Part shown: positions 35,980 to 44,283 of the stretch, in pieces | How the letters are laid out: the number at the start of each line of letters is the position of its first letter | Position numbering within the stretch: position 1 is the stretch's first letter | Assembly: GCF_000626675.1 (NCBI RefSeq) | Contig: NZ_CP006842.1 | Location: 3,224,001 to 3,288,000 of the forward strand | Source: Corynebacterium glyciniphilum AJ 3170 | GTDB taxonomy: Bacteria > Actinomycetota > Actinomycetes > Mycobacteriales > Mycobacteriaceae | Direction of reading: 5' to 3' | DNA length: 64,000 nucleotides | Notes under the pieces: model-generated | Told to the model about the DNA's origin: nothing | The model's input: the letters and a program-made list of their open reading frames with translations, nothing else | Database searches by the model: none | Made by a program: the position numbers and the translations under genes

Positions 35980-37442
35980 TGCCTGACGACTCCACCACGC
36001 CCTCGGGCGTGAACGGGGCCGACGGCGCCGAGGACGTCACCGAGACCACCCGGTCCATCGATGCCGTCGAGGAGAGCGACGCCACCGGCGCCGAGACCGA
36101 CGCTGCGGCGGATTCCCGTTCAGAGAAGCTCGAGAAACAGAACCGGCGGTTCAGCCGCTGGCGCAAAGGGCGTCCCTTCGGTGCCGGACTGCTGATGATG
36201 CTGGCCGGCATCGTGATCATGGCGCCGGCCTACCTGTCATTCTCCGTGTCCAATATCCAGATTCAGATCTCCACCATGGGTGGGGTCTCCACAGCGGTCA
36301 TCGGCATCCTGTTGATCACCTGTGGGCTGATGTGCTGGTTCCGCGGCGAAGGACGGATCCTCGCCGGTGTCGCGGCGATCATCCTGTCCATTCTGGCTCT
36401 CTGGCAGTCCAACTTCGGCGGTTTCGGCATCGGTCTGATCCTCGGCCTGATCGGCGGCGCCCTTGCCCTCGCATGGGACCCCCAGTCCCGCCAGGACGCG
36501 AAGGCGGAGAAAGCCGAGAAGAAGGAGGCCAAGAAGGCGCGGAAAGCAGAAAAAGCTCACAAGAAGTCCGCGCACGGAGCCGGAACCGCCAAGTCTGTCG
36601 TCGCCGTCCTTGCAGCAGTGACCGTGGGCATCGGCATTCAGACACCCGATGCCCGCGCACAGATCCCCGGACTGCCCGATATCCAGCTCCCGGACCTCCA
36701 GATCCCGGGACAGGGCAACGGGAACAATGGCGATGACGGCACCGGAGACACCGACGGCGGGCAGAACGGTGCGGACAACAGCCCCCGTCTCCCCAACCTG
36801 CCCGAGCTGCCTAACCTGCCCGAAGCTCCCGATCTGAACCTCCCGCCGTTCCGTCTCCCCGACGGCAATCAGCTGCAGGACGGCCTGGACAACTCCCTGG
36901 AATCACTGGGGGTGGAGATCCCAGGGTTGAACGTGGCCCCGCCGGAACCGGTGGCGAATATGCGGCCCCCCTTCGGTGGCACCTTCACCATCAAGACCGA
37001 CACGGCGAAGATGACCCCTGGGATGAAGTTGTCCTACGTCACCATCGACACGATGCAGGGCCCGAAGAAGGCGATCCGCATCGACGCAGACCAGGCCATC
37101 ATGGAAAACCTGCGGGTGCAGTTCCCGAACTCGCTGGGCCCCGACCTGCTGGATGACACCAAGGGTGCTACAAGCACCCTCACCGGTAACTTCCACATCT
37201 TCGTCCAGGAGCTGACGATGACCTTGGAGCTGCTCGGCGTCGACACCATGATCCCGATCACGATCAACGCCGACTGGGCCCCCGACGACATCGCCGCGGA
37301 ACTGTCGAAGATCGGGCTGGGCCTGCCCGACCTCCTGTCCGCGGAAACCCGTGTCCTGGACGTGAACCTGGAGACCTACCATGTGATGGCCGACCACATG
37401 GACTTCCCGCACAAGGACATCGGCCCCTGGCACGAGAACTGA
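35979..37442 (+). CDS. DUF6114 protein with long Pro/Asn linker and extra C-terminal domain
   Basis: The 487-residue protein has an acidic cytoplasmic N-terminus, then a four-helix DUF6114 module (about residues 60-165; FGAGLLMMLAGIVIMAPAY). A Lys-rich stretch and another hydrophobic segment follow (AKSVVAVLAAVTVGIGIQT). The next 100 residues are a PNLPELPNLPE-type low-complexity linker, and the last 165 are a globular, apparently extracytoplasmic domain (MRPPFGGTFTIKTDTAKMTP onward). DUF6114 proteins known to me end soon after the helices, so the extra part is unusual. It resembles a second DUF6230-like domain in composition, but I could not confirm that. A strong terminator follows. Confidence 0.75.
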   Translation: MPDDSTTPSGVNGADGAEDVTETTRSIDAVEESDATGAETDAAADSRSEKLEKQNRRFSRWRKGRPFGAGLLMMLAGIVIMAPAYLSFSVSNIQIQISTMGGVSTAVIGILLITCGLMCWFRGEGRILAGVAAIILSILALWQSNFGGFGIGLILGLIGGALALAWDPQSRQDAKAEKAEKKEAKKARKAEKAHKKSAHGAGTAKSVVAVLAAVTVGIGIQTPDARAQIPGLPDIQLPDLQIPGQGNGNNGDDGTGDTDGGQNGADNSPRLPNLPELPNLPEAPDLNLPPFRLPDGNQLQDGLDNSLESLGVEIPGLNVAPPEPVANMRPPFGGTFTIKTDTAKMTPGMKLSYVTIDTMQGPKKAIRIDADQAIMENLRVQFPNSLGPDLLDDTKGATSTLTGNFHIFVQELTMTLELLGVDTMIPITINADWAPDDIAAELSKIGLGLPDLLSAETRVLDVNLETYHVMADHMDFPHKDIGPWHEN

Positions 37443-37459
37443 CCCTCACGCCTGAAGCC

Positions 37460-37499
37460 GAGAACGGCCCCGGACAGATTCCTGTCCGGGGCCGTTCTC
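37460..37499. terminator. Bidirectional terminator between the DUF6114 gene and accD3
   Basis: A perfect 18-bp inverted repeat (37460-37477 and 37482-37499) has the loop ATTC, and its arms begin GAGAACGGCCCCGG. It lies between convergent genes and can stop transcription from both sides. Confidence 0.9.
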
Positions 37500-37528
37500 A
37501 TGTCCCGGGCACGAGCCGGGTACCGCGG

Positions 37529-39145
37529 TCACATCGGCATGATGGTGTGCTTCTTCTCCGGCTCCAGAACCTGCTTGTCCCGCAGCAACCGCAGCGACTG
37601 ACGCAGCCGCAGCCTCGTCTGCGACGGATCGATGATCTCGTCGACGTAACCGCGCTCCGCGGCAACATACGGGCTGGTCATGTTGGCGTTGTAGAAGTCC
37701 ATGAACATCTTCTTCGCCGCCGGACGCTGCTCCTCCGGCAACGCCGCGAGCTGACGCCCCTGGATCATCACTGCGGCGCCCTCAGCACCCATCACGGCGA
37801 TCTGGGCGGTCGGCCAGGCCAGGTTCACGTCGGCGCCGAGGTTCTTCGACCCCATCACCGCATATCCACCACCGAACGCCTTCCGCACCACCACAGTCAT
37901 CTTGGGCACCGTCGCCTCCACCATGGCGAAACCCAACCGGGCGCCGCGGTGGATCAGACCGAGCTTCTCCTGCTCCGCGCCCGGCAGATAGCCGGGAGTA
38001 TCCACGACGAACACCAGCGGGATGTTGTAGGCGTCGCAGATCCGGATGAACCGGGAGGCCTTGTCGGCGGCCTCGGCGTCGAGGCATCCCGCCAGCGACA
38101 TCGGCTGGTTGGCGACCACGCCGACGGACCGCCCGTCGATGCGGGCGAAGGCGGTGATCACGTTCTGGCCGTAATCCGGCTGAACCTCCAGCACGTCCTC
38201 ATCATCGAAGATCCTGGTCAGGACGTCCATCATGTCGTAACCGGAATTCGGGTCATCCGGAATGATGTCGACGAGTTCAGTGTCCCGGTCGTTGAGGGTG
38301 TCCGGCGGCGCGGGGGTGTACGGGGTCGCCTCGAAGGCGCTGCTCGGCAGGTGTGCAAGAAGCTCGCGGACGTAGCTGAACGCATCGTCCTCGTCGCTGC
38401 CGACGTAGCTGATGTTTCCGTTGGCGGCCTGGACGCGGGCGCCGCCGAGATCCTGCATGCTGATCTTCTCGCCGGTGACCGACTCGATGATCTGCGGTCC
38501 GGTGACGAACATCGTCGTCTGGTCCTCCACAGCCACCAGGAAGTCGGTGGTCGCCGGGGCGTACACGGCCCCGCCGGCGCAGTTACCCAGCAGGATCGAG
38601 ATCTGGGGCGACTGCCCCGACAGCGGAAGCTGACGCCGGGAGAGCTCCGAGTACATCGCCAGGGACATCACCGCATCCTGGATACGCGCGCCACCGGAGT
38701 CGTTGATGCCGATGACGGGGCAGCCGATCCGGGTGGCCATGTCCATGACCTCACAGACCTTCTTGCCGAACGTCTCGCCCACCGACCCGCCGTACACGGT
38801 CTTGTCGTGGGCGTAGACGGCGACAGGACGTCCGTCGACCCGACCGTAGCCTGTCACGACACCGTCACCGTAGGGGGCCTCCGGGACTCCCGGGGTGCGT
38901 CCGAGAGCTCCGATCTCGGTGAACGACCCCTCGTCCAGCAGCGCGTCGATACGCTGGCGCGGTGTCGTCCCCCCCGCCTCGTCGCGCTTCTGCCGTGCGC
39001 GTTCGCTGCCCGGATCCTGGGCCTCCTCCAGCCGGGAGTGCAGGTCCTCCAGCTTCTCGGCGGTGGACCTTCCTGTTCCCGGTGCGGTGCGTTCCGCGGC
39101 GACGGTCTCGTCGCCGAACCACGGGTGTTCCGGTGTTCCTGTCAT
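37529..39145 (-). CDS. accD3: Acyl-CoA carboxylase beta subunit AccD3 (mycolic acid synthesis)
   Basis: The 538-residue carboxyltransferase subunit is part of the carboxylase that makes the alpha-carboxylated acyl-CoA used by Pks13. The carboxyltransferase fold is clear: VCEVMDMATRIGCPVIGIND then GGARIQDAVMSLAMYSEL, GNCAGGAVYAPATTDF, and the C-terminal AFGGGYAVMGSKNLGADVN and AVMGAEGAAVM. The ATG at 39145 starts the conserved region and lies 19 bases after the pks13 stop, so the gene is co-transcribed with pks13 and fadD32. Known from Corynebacterium: this subunit is essential for mycolate synthesis along with AccD2 and AccBC. Confidence 0.95.
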   Translation of the reverse strand: MTGTPEHPWFGDETVAAERTAPGTGRSTAEKLEDLHSRLEEAQDPGSERARQKRDEAGGTTPRQRIDALLDEGSFTEIGALGRTPGVPEAPYGDGVVTGYGRVDGRPVAVYAHDKTVYGGSVGETFGKKVCEVMDMATRIGCPVIGINDSGGARIQDAVMSLAMYSELSRRQLPLSGQSPQISILLGNCAGGAVYAPATTDFLVAVEDQTTMFVTGPQIIESVTGEKISMQDLGGARVQAANGNISYVGSDEDDAFSYVRELLAHLPSSAFEATPYTPAPPDTLNDRDTELVDIIPDDPNSGYDMMDVLTRIFDDEDVLEVQPDYGQNVITAFARIDGRSVGVVANQPMSLAGCLDAEAADKASRFIRICDAYNIPLVFVVDTPGYLPGAEQEKLGLIHRGARLGFAMVEATVPKMTVVVRKAFGGGYAVMGSKNLGADVNLAWPTAQIAVMGAEGAAVMIQGRQLAALPEEQRPAAKKMFMDFYNANMTSPYVAAERGYVDEIIDPSQTRLRLRQSLRLLRDKQVLEPEKKHTIMPM

Positions 39146-39164
39146 AGGTTCCACGCTATCGCAC

Positions 39165-42100
39165 TCAGTTCCGCTCGGAGATGTCGCGCAGGTGCTCGGT
39201 GATCCGTGCCCCGACAATGCCGATCGAGGGTTCGTCGGGCACGGCGAGGTGGTCACCGGCGAGCTGGACGAGCTCGAGGTCGTCGACGACACCGTCCCAG
39301 CCACCGTCGGCCGGGATATCGGCGAAGGACGGCTCCAGTTCGATCGCGCCCTCGTGCATGCCCTCAGACTTGTACAGGGTCACCGGGGCGGTCACCTCGG
39401 CCCACCGCTCGAAGTCCAGCGTGTTGAGGATGCGGGTGTCGACGAAGCTGGCCCGCTGATGCTCCAGCACCCCGGCCGCGAGGCCGTGCGAGGAGGCGTC
39501 GGTGTTCTGCAGGAACATGCTCATCATCCCGATGAGAGCTTCCTCACCCTGGTTCTCGAGCAGGTCATGCGGCACCGGCATGTCGATACCGTAGGTCTTC
39601 TTGGCGAAAGCGGAGTACCGGTCCCAACGGGCGTGCATCTCCTCGGTCGTGTCCGGTGCCGGGTTCGCCGGCCGGACCAGGTCGAGCAGTTCGAGATGCC
39701 CGACCTTCACGTCACCGGCCTTCTCCAGACGGTGTGCGACCTCGAACGCCAGGGCACCTCCGAAACTCCAGCCGCCGAGTACGACAGGCCGGCCCTCCGC
39801 CAGCGCGGTGATGTCGGCGACGTAGGCGTCGGCCCGCTCGTCGAGTGAACCTTCCAGACGCTCGACACCGTAGACGGGGACGTCCACGGGCAGCCTGCGG
39901 GTCAGGGGCTCGTAGACCACGCTGGACCCTCCGGCGGGGTGGAACACGAAGACGGCCGGGCTCTCCGAGCCCTCGGGACGGGCGCGCAGGACGCGGATGT
40001 TGCCCTCCACGGATGTCTCGAAGACATCGCGGACCAGGTTGGCCAACGGTTCCAGGCTCTGCGCCGCGCTGACCTGCTCGGCGGTGATGTCTGCGCCGGA
40101 GCGCTCGCTCAACCGCGCGGCGATCGCTGCGGCGGTCTCACCGTCGATCGCCGCCAGGGTGCTGGTCACTCCGGCTGGGGCTGCGCCCGTGAGCGACGCC
40201 CAGGTACCGAAGACCATGCGCTCGGAGGCGTCACGGGGGGCCACCCCGACGCCCTCACCGTTCCCGGTGCGCTCTGCGGAGCGGGCTGCGGGCGCCTCTG
40301 TCGCGTTCTCGTGGACCATCTGCTCGACGAGAGCGATGACTTCGTCGACGGACCCGTCCCGCAGTGCCTGCACGTTCAGTGGAGGCAGGGCGAAATCGTA
40401 CTCGACCCGGTTCTTGATACGCATGCCCATCAGGGAGTCCAGGCCGAGGTCGATCAGAGGTAGTTCCCCGGGCAGATCGTCGATGTCGTACCCCATTGAT
40501 TCGGAGACGATGCTGCGCAGACGATCGGCGACGCTCTCACCGGATTCCGGGCTCCAGCGCTCAGCATCGGTATCCACGGCCGGCAGGGAGTTCCTGCCCG
40601 ACGACGGCCCGGGCGCCCCAGTCGGGCGCACTGGGTTACCCGCGGCCTGCCCGTCCTGTGCCTCCTGCACGGCGCGAGAGGCCGCGGCGGCGACACCGGT
40701 GGTGGGCGAGGCGGCGAAGGCTTCGCCCGCCAGACGGGACTCGCCGGCTCCGCCTGTACCGTCAGCGCCGTCCATCGCGTAAACGTGCACACTCAATCCG
40801 CCGAGTGTGCGGGTGACCAGGGTGGTCACCTCGCCGTCGGTCGGCAGGGTTCCGTAGGTCTCCACGGCGGCGGTCACGGCGTCCGGGACCACCGCACGCG
40901 CGGCGGCCTCGGCGACGGCATCGACGCTGGGCACTTCTGCTGCGGCGACCGCGAACGCGGTCCGTCCGTCCGGCAGCGCGACACGGCGGCCCGGGATGCC
41001 GCGGACCGACCCACCGCCGGGACGTGCCGCGGTCCAGTAACGCTGCAGGTTCCAGTGCACACCCGGAATGTCGACGACGGCACGGCCGCGCTGTGCGGGG
41101 TCACCGTCCACGGAGTTGAGACGCCGGAAGTCGACGTCTGCACCGCGCACGTAGAGTTCACCCACCGTAGCCAGAAGTGTGTCGATGCTCGGTTCCTTGC
41201 GCTTGAGCAGGAACATCAGGCTCGATTCGCCGGCGTTGTGGGCGAAGGCGGTGTTCATCATCGGCATAAGTGCTACGGGATTCGGCGAGAACTCCACGAA
41301 TGTGCGGAATCCCTCGTCGAAGAGCAGGCCCGTGGCGTCCGACAGCCACACCGAGTAGCGGGTGCAGCGCAGGAAGTAGTCGGCGTCGTGCAGGACGGCA
41401 CCCGGGTGGTACACCACGCCACGGTCGACGCTGCTGTACACCGGGGTGTGAATCGGGCGGGGCGTGATGCCGCTGATCTCGGCGTGAAGTTCACCGAGGA
41501 TGGGGTCAAGCATGCTGGTGTGCCCGGCGCCCTTCACCTTGAGCATGCGGGCGAACTTGCCCTGACCGTCCAGGTGGTCGACGAGGTCGGCGACGGGCTG
41601 GGCCGGCCCACCGACGGTGGTCATGCCCGGCGCGGCGTAAACGGCGGGCTCCACAGCGGCGAACTGCGGGTGCTCTTTCTGGAACTCCACCAGATCCTCG
41701 ACACCGAGTTCCACGACCGCCATGGCCCCCTGCTTGTCCTCCGGCAGCAGCGTCTCGCCTTCACCCATGAGCCGAGCGCGGTGGCATGCGACCGTGGCAG
41801 CGTCCTCCATGGACAATCCACCGGCGGCGTAGGCACCGGCGATCTCCCCCATGGACTGGCCGACGATTGCCGCAGGGCGCAGCCCGAGACCGGTCATCAG
41901 GTCTGTCAGGGCGATCTGGATGGCGGTGATACCGACCTGCGCGGTCTCGGTACCGAAGTTCTGGGCGTCGTCGAGGATCATCTCGACCACGGAGAAGCCG
42001 GACTCGCGCTGCACGACCTGGTCGATCTCGTCGAGTCGGGCGGCGAACTGGGGGGACAGGGCATAGAGCTCTTTGCCCATCTTGCGGTGCTGTGAGCCGA

Positions 42101-44162
42101 AGCCGGAGTAGACCCAGACCGCACCCTCACGTTCCGGGCTGTCGGCGACGGAGATGCCGGCGCCCTTCTTGCCCTCGGCCAGTCGGCCCAACCCGGCGAC
42201 AGCCTCAGCGGTATCGTGTGCCAGCACCACCCCGCGGGAGCGACCGTGGTTGCGGTCCCCCTGAACCACGGCGGTACCGGCGAGCACGGCATTGCCTGAC
42301 CTGCCCTCCAGCCAGGAGGCCAGGTCTGCCGCAGCCGTCCGACGACGGGAGGGCAGCAGCCCGGACACCGGAATCAGTCGCGGCAGCGGACGGCCTGCAC
42401 CGGCCTCGTCGGTGCTCTCCTGGACCCCTGCCCAGTCGATCACGTCCGGGAGGGGCGCCGCAGCGTCCTCCGCCGGTGCCGCGCCCTCGGGTGCGACGAG
42501 GACGACATGGGCGTTGGTGCCGCCGAAGCCGAATCCGGAGACACCCGCGACCGGCGCACCGGAGTATTCGGGCCACTCACGCGGGTCCTCGACGACTTCG
42601 AGCCGTTCACGGTCGAAGTCGATGTAGGGGTTCGGGCCGGTGAAGTTGACGGTCGGGGGCAGCACACCGCGACGCATCGCCGACACCACCTTGATGACAC
42701 CGGCGACACCGGCGGCAGCCTCAGTGTGTCCGAAGTTCGTCTTCGCCGAGCCGAGGAGCAGTGGCGACGCCACGTCACGGTCGGCGCCGAGCACCTGCCC
42801 CAGTGCCCCCGCCTCGATCGGATCACCGAGGATGGTGCCGGTGCCGTGCGCCTCGACGTAGTCCACCCGGGACGGGTCGATGTCGGCATCAGCGTAGGCG
42901 GCGTCCAGGACGGCGGCCTGTGCTTCCGGGTTCGGAGCGGTCAGCCCGTTGGACCGCCCGTCCTGGTTGACTGCCGAGCCCGCGATGACGGCGAGCACGT
43001 CGTCGCCGTCGCGGCGGGCGTCCGAGAGGCGCTTGAGGATGACAACTCCGGCGCCGTCGGAGCGGACGATGCCGTCGGCGTCATCCGAGAAAGCCCGGAT
43101 TCCCCCGGTCGGGCTCAGGACACCGAGTTCCGAGAAGGCGATTGTGGCGAACGGGCTCGCCAGCAGGTTCACCCCGCCGGTGACCGCAACCGAGGCATCG
43201 CCGTCCCGCAGTGCCCGCACCGCCTGATGAATCGCCACCAGCGACGATGAGCAGGCCGTGTCCATCGCGACCGACGGGCCGCGGAAGTCGAAGGCGTAGG
43301 AGATGCGGTTGGCGACGATCGCGCTTGAGTTCCCGGTCAACGCGTACGGGTGCGCTTCAGTCGGATCCGCGCTGATGAGCATGCCATAGTCGTTGTTCGT
43401 GGTACCCATGAAAACGCCCACATCGCTGCCGCGCAGACTGTTCGCCGGGATGCCCGCGTCCTCCAACGCCTCCCAGGTCAGCGACAACAGGATGCGCTGC
43501 TGCGGATCCATGTTCGCGGCCTCGACCGGCGACAATCCGAAGAATTCAGCGTCGAAGGAGGCAATGTCGTCGATGTAGCCGCCGGTGAGGATGGCCTCAG
43601 CCATCCGCCGGGACATCTCCGGGTCGTCGCCGTACTCGCTCCAGCGCCCCTCCGGCAGTTCCCCGACGCCGCTACGGCCCTGCTCGAACATGCGCCACAT
43701 GGCGTCGACATTGTCCGCACCCGGATAACGGCCCGCCATGCCGACCACGGCGATCTGGCGATCCTCCGGGTTCAATCCGCCACCTCGGGCACCGTCCTGC
43801 CGCTGTGTGCGGCGGCCACCGGCAACACCCCGGGCAGCGCGCGTTCCGCCGGCGAGGACGAAGCCGGCGAGTGCGGCGATGGTGTTGTACTCGTAGGCCA
43901 CGGTGGCGTCGAGGGAGACGCCGGTGAGCCGTTCCAGTTCCCCGGAAAGCACCACCACATCGCGACTGGACAGTCCGAACTCCTCCATGGGCCTGTCGTC
44001 GGTGATGTCGGCAGCGTCCAGCCCGGTCGTGGACTGCACCCAGTCGCGCAACCAGCCACGCATACCGGCGGCCGTGGTGGGCGCCGGTTCAGCGGCACGG
44101 GTGTTCTCGTTCCCGGGAGTTTCAGACGTTCCAGACGTTTCAGACATTTCGGAGAAGATCAT
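39165..44162 (-). CDS. pks13: Polyketide synthase Pks13 (mycolate condensing enzyme)
   Basis: The 1665-residue multidomain enzyme condenses the activated meromycolate with the carboxylated acyl chain to make the alpha-alkyl beta-keto ester, precursor of mycolate. Domain order is N-ACP (Ser65 or 66 in FGLSSRD), ketosynthase (Cys304 in MDTACSSSLV), acyltransferase (Ser770 in VGQSMGEIAGA), C-ACP (Ser1243 in DLGLDSLMGMRI) and thioesterase (Ser1466 in GGWSFGGALAFE). All key residues are present. Two starts are possible, 44162 or the in-frame ATG at 44147; neither has a well-spaced ribosome site. It lies between fadD32 and accD3, the standard order. Confidence 0.97.
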   Translation of the reverse strand: MIFSEMSETSGTSETPGNENTRAAEPAPTTAAGMRGWLRDWVQSTTGLDAADITDDRPMEEFGLSSRDVVVLSGELERLTGVSLDATVAYEYNTIAALAGFVLAGGTRAARGVAGGRRTQRQDGARGGGLNPEDRQIAVVGMAGRYPGADNVDAMWRMFEQGRSGVGELPEGRWSEYGDDPEMSRRMAEAILTGGYIDDIASFDAEFFGLSPVEAANMDPQQRILLSLTWEALEDAGIPANSLRGSDVGVFMGTTNNDYGMLISADPTEAHPYALTGNSSAIVANRISYAFDFRGPSVAMDTACSSSLVAIHQAVRALRDGDASVAVTGGVNLLASPFATIAFSELGVLSPTGGIRAFSDDADGIVRSDGAGVVILKRLSDARRDGDDVLAVIAGSAVNQDGRSNGLTAPNPEAQAAVLDAAYADADIDPSRVDYVEAHGTGTILGDPIEAGALGQVLGADRDVASPLLLGSAKTNFGHTEAAAGVAGVIKVVSAMRRGVLPPTVNFTGPNPYIDFDRERLEVVEDPREWPEYSGAPVAGVSGFGFGGTNAHVVLVAPEGAAPAEDAAAPLPDVIDWAGVQESTDEAGAGRPLPRLIPVSGLLPSRRRTAAADLASWLEGRSGNAVLAGTAVVQGDRNHGRSRGVVLAHDTAEAVAGLGRLAEGKKGAGISVADSPEREGAVWVYSGFGSQHRKMGKELYALSPQFAARLDEIDQVVQRESGFSVVEMILDDAQNFGTETAQVGITAIQIALTDLMTGLGLRPAAIVGQSMGEIAGAYAAGGLSMEDAATVACHRARLMGEGETLLPEDKQGAMAVVELGVEDLVEFQKEHPQFAAVEPAVYAAPGMTTVGGPAQPVADLVDHLDGQGKFARMLKVKGAGHTSMLDPILGELHAEISGITPRPIHTPVYSSVDRGVVYHPGAVLHDADYFLRCTRYSVWLSDATGLLFDEGFRTFVEFSPNPVALMPMMNTAFAHNAGESSLMFLLKRKEPSIDTLLATVGELYVRGADVDFRRLNSVDGDPAQRGRAVVDIPGVHWNLQRYWTAARPGGGSVRGIPGRRVALPDGRTAFAVAAAEVPSVDAVAEAAARAVVPDAVTAAVETYGTLPTDGEVTTLVTRTLGGLSVHVYAMDGADGTGGAGESRLAGEAFAASPTTGVAAAASRAVQEAQDGQAAGNPVRPTGAPGPSSGRNSLPAVDTDAERWSPESGESVADRLRSIVSESMGYDIDDLPGELPLIDLGLDSLMGMRIKNRVEYDFALPPLNVQALRDGSVDEVIALVEQMVHENATEAPAARSAERTGNGEGVGVAPRDASERMVFGTWASLTGAAPAGVTSTLAAIDGETAAAIAARLSERSGADITAEQVSAAQSLEPLANLVRDVFETSVEGNIRVLRARPEGSESPAVFVFHPAGGSSVVYEPLTRRLPVDVPVYGVERLEGSLDERADAYVADITALAEGRPVVLGGWSFGGALAFEVAHRLEKAGDVKVGHLELLDLVRPANPAPDTTEEMHARWDRYSAFAKKTYGIDMPVPHDLLENQGEEALIGMMSMFLQNTDASSHGLAAGVLEHQRASFVDTRILNTLDFERWAEVTAPVTLYKSEGMHEGAIELEPSFADIPADGGWDGVVDDLELVQLAGDHLAVPDEPSIGIVGARITEHLRDISERN

Positions 44163-44207
44163 CCTTATTTCATGACGGGCAGAAGAGGAGAGGTGACCAG
44201 AACGGGC

Positions 44208-44248
44208 GCGACGGCCACCGTCAACGTGATATCGACGGTGGCCGCCGC
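44208..44248. repeat. 15-bp inverted repeat in the fadD32-pks13 gap
   Basis: GCGACGGCCACCGTC (44208-44222) pairs with GACGGTGGCCGCCGC (44234-44248), with a single mismatch (G-T) and an 11-base loop. It lies in a 121-base gap inside an operon. There is no T run downstream on the minus strand, so it may attenuate transcription or stabilise an mRNA end rather than terminate. Confidence 0.6.
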
Positions 44249-44283
44249 CACGCTACAAAAAGGACGTCGCCCACTCTAGTCCA

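Noticed and set aside
44208..44248. Inverted repeat as a full terminator after fadD32
   Set aside because: It lacks a T run and lies inside a functionally linked operon, so termination there would block pks13.
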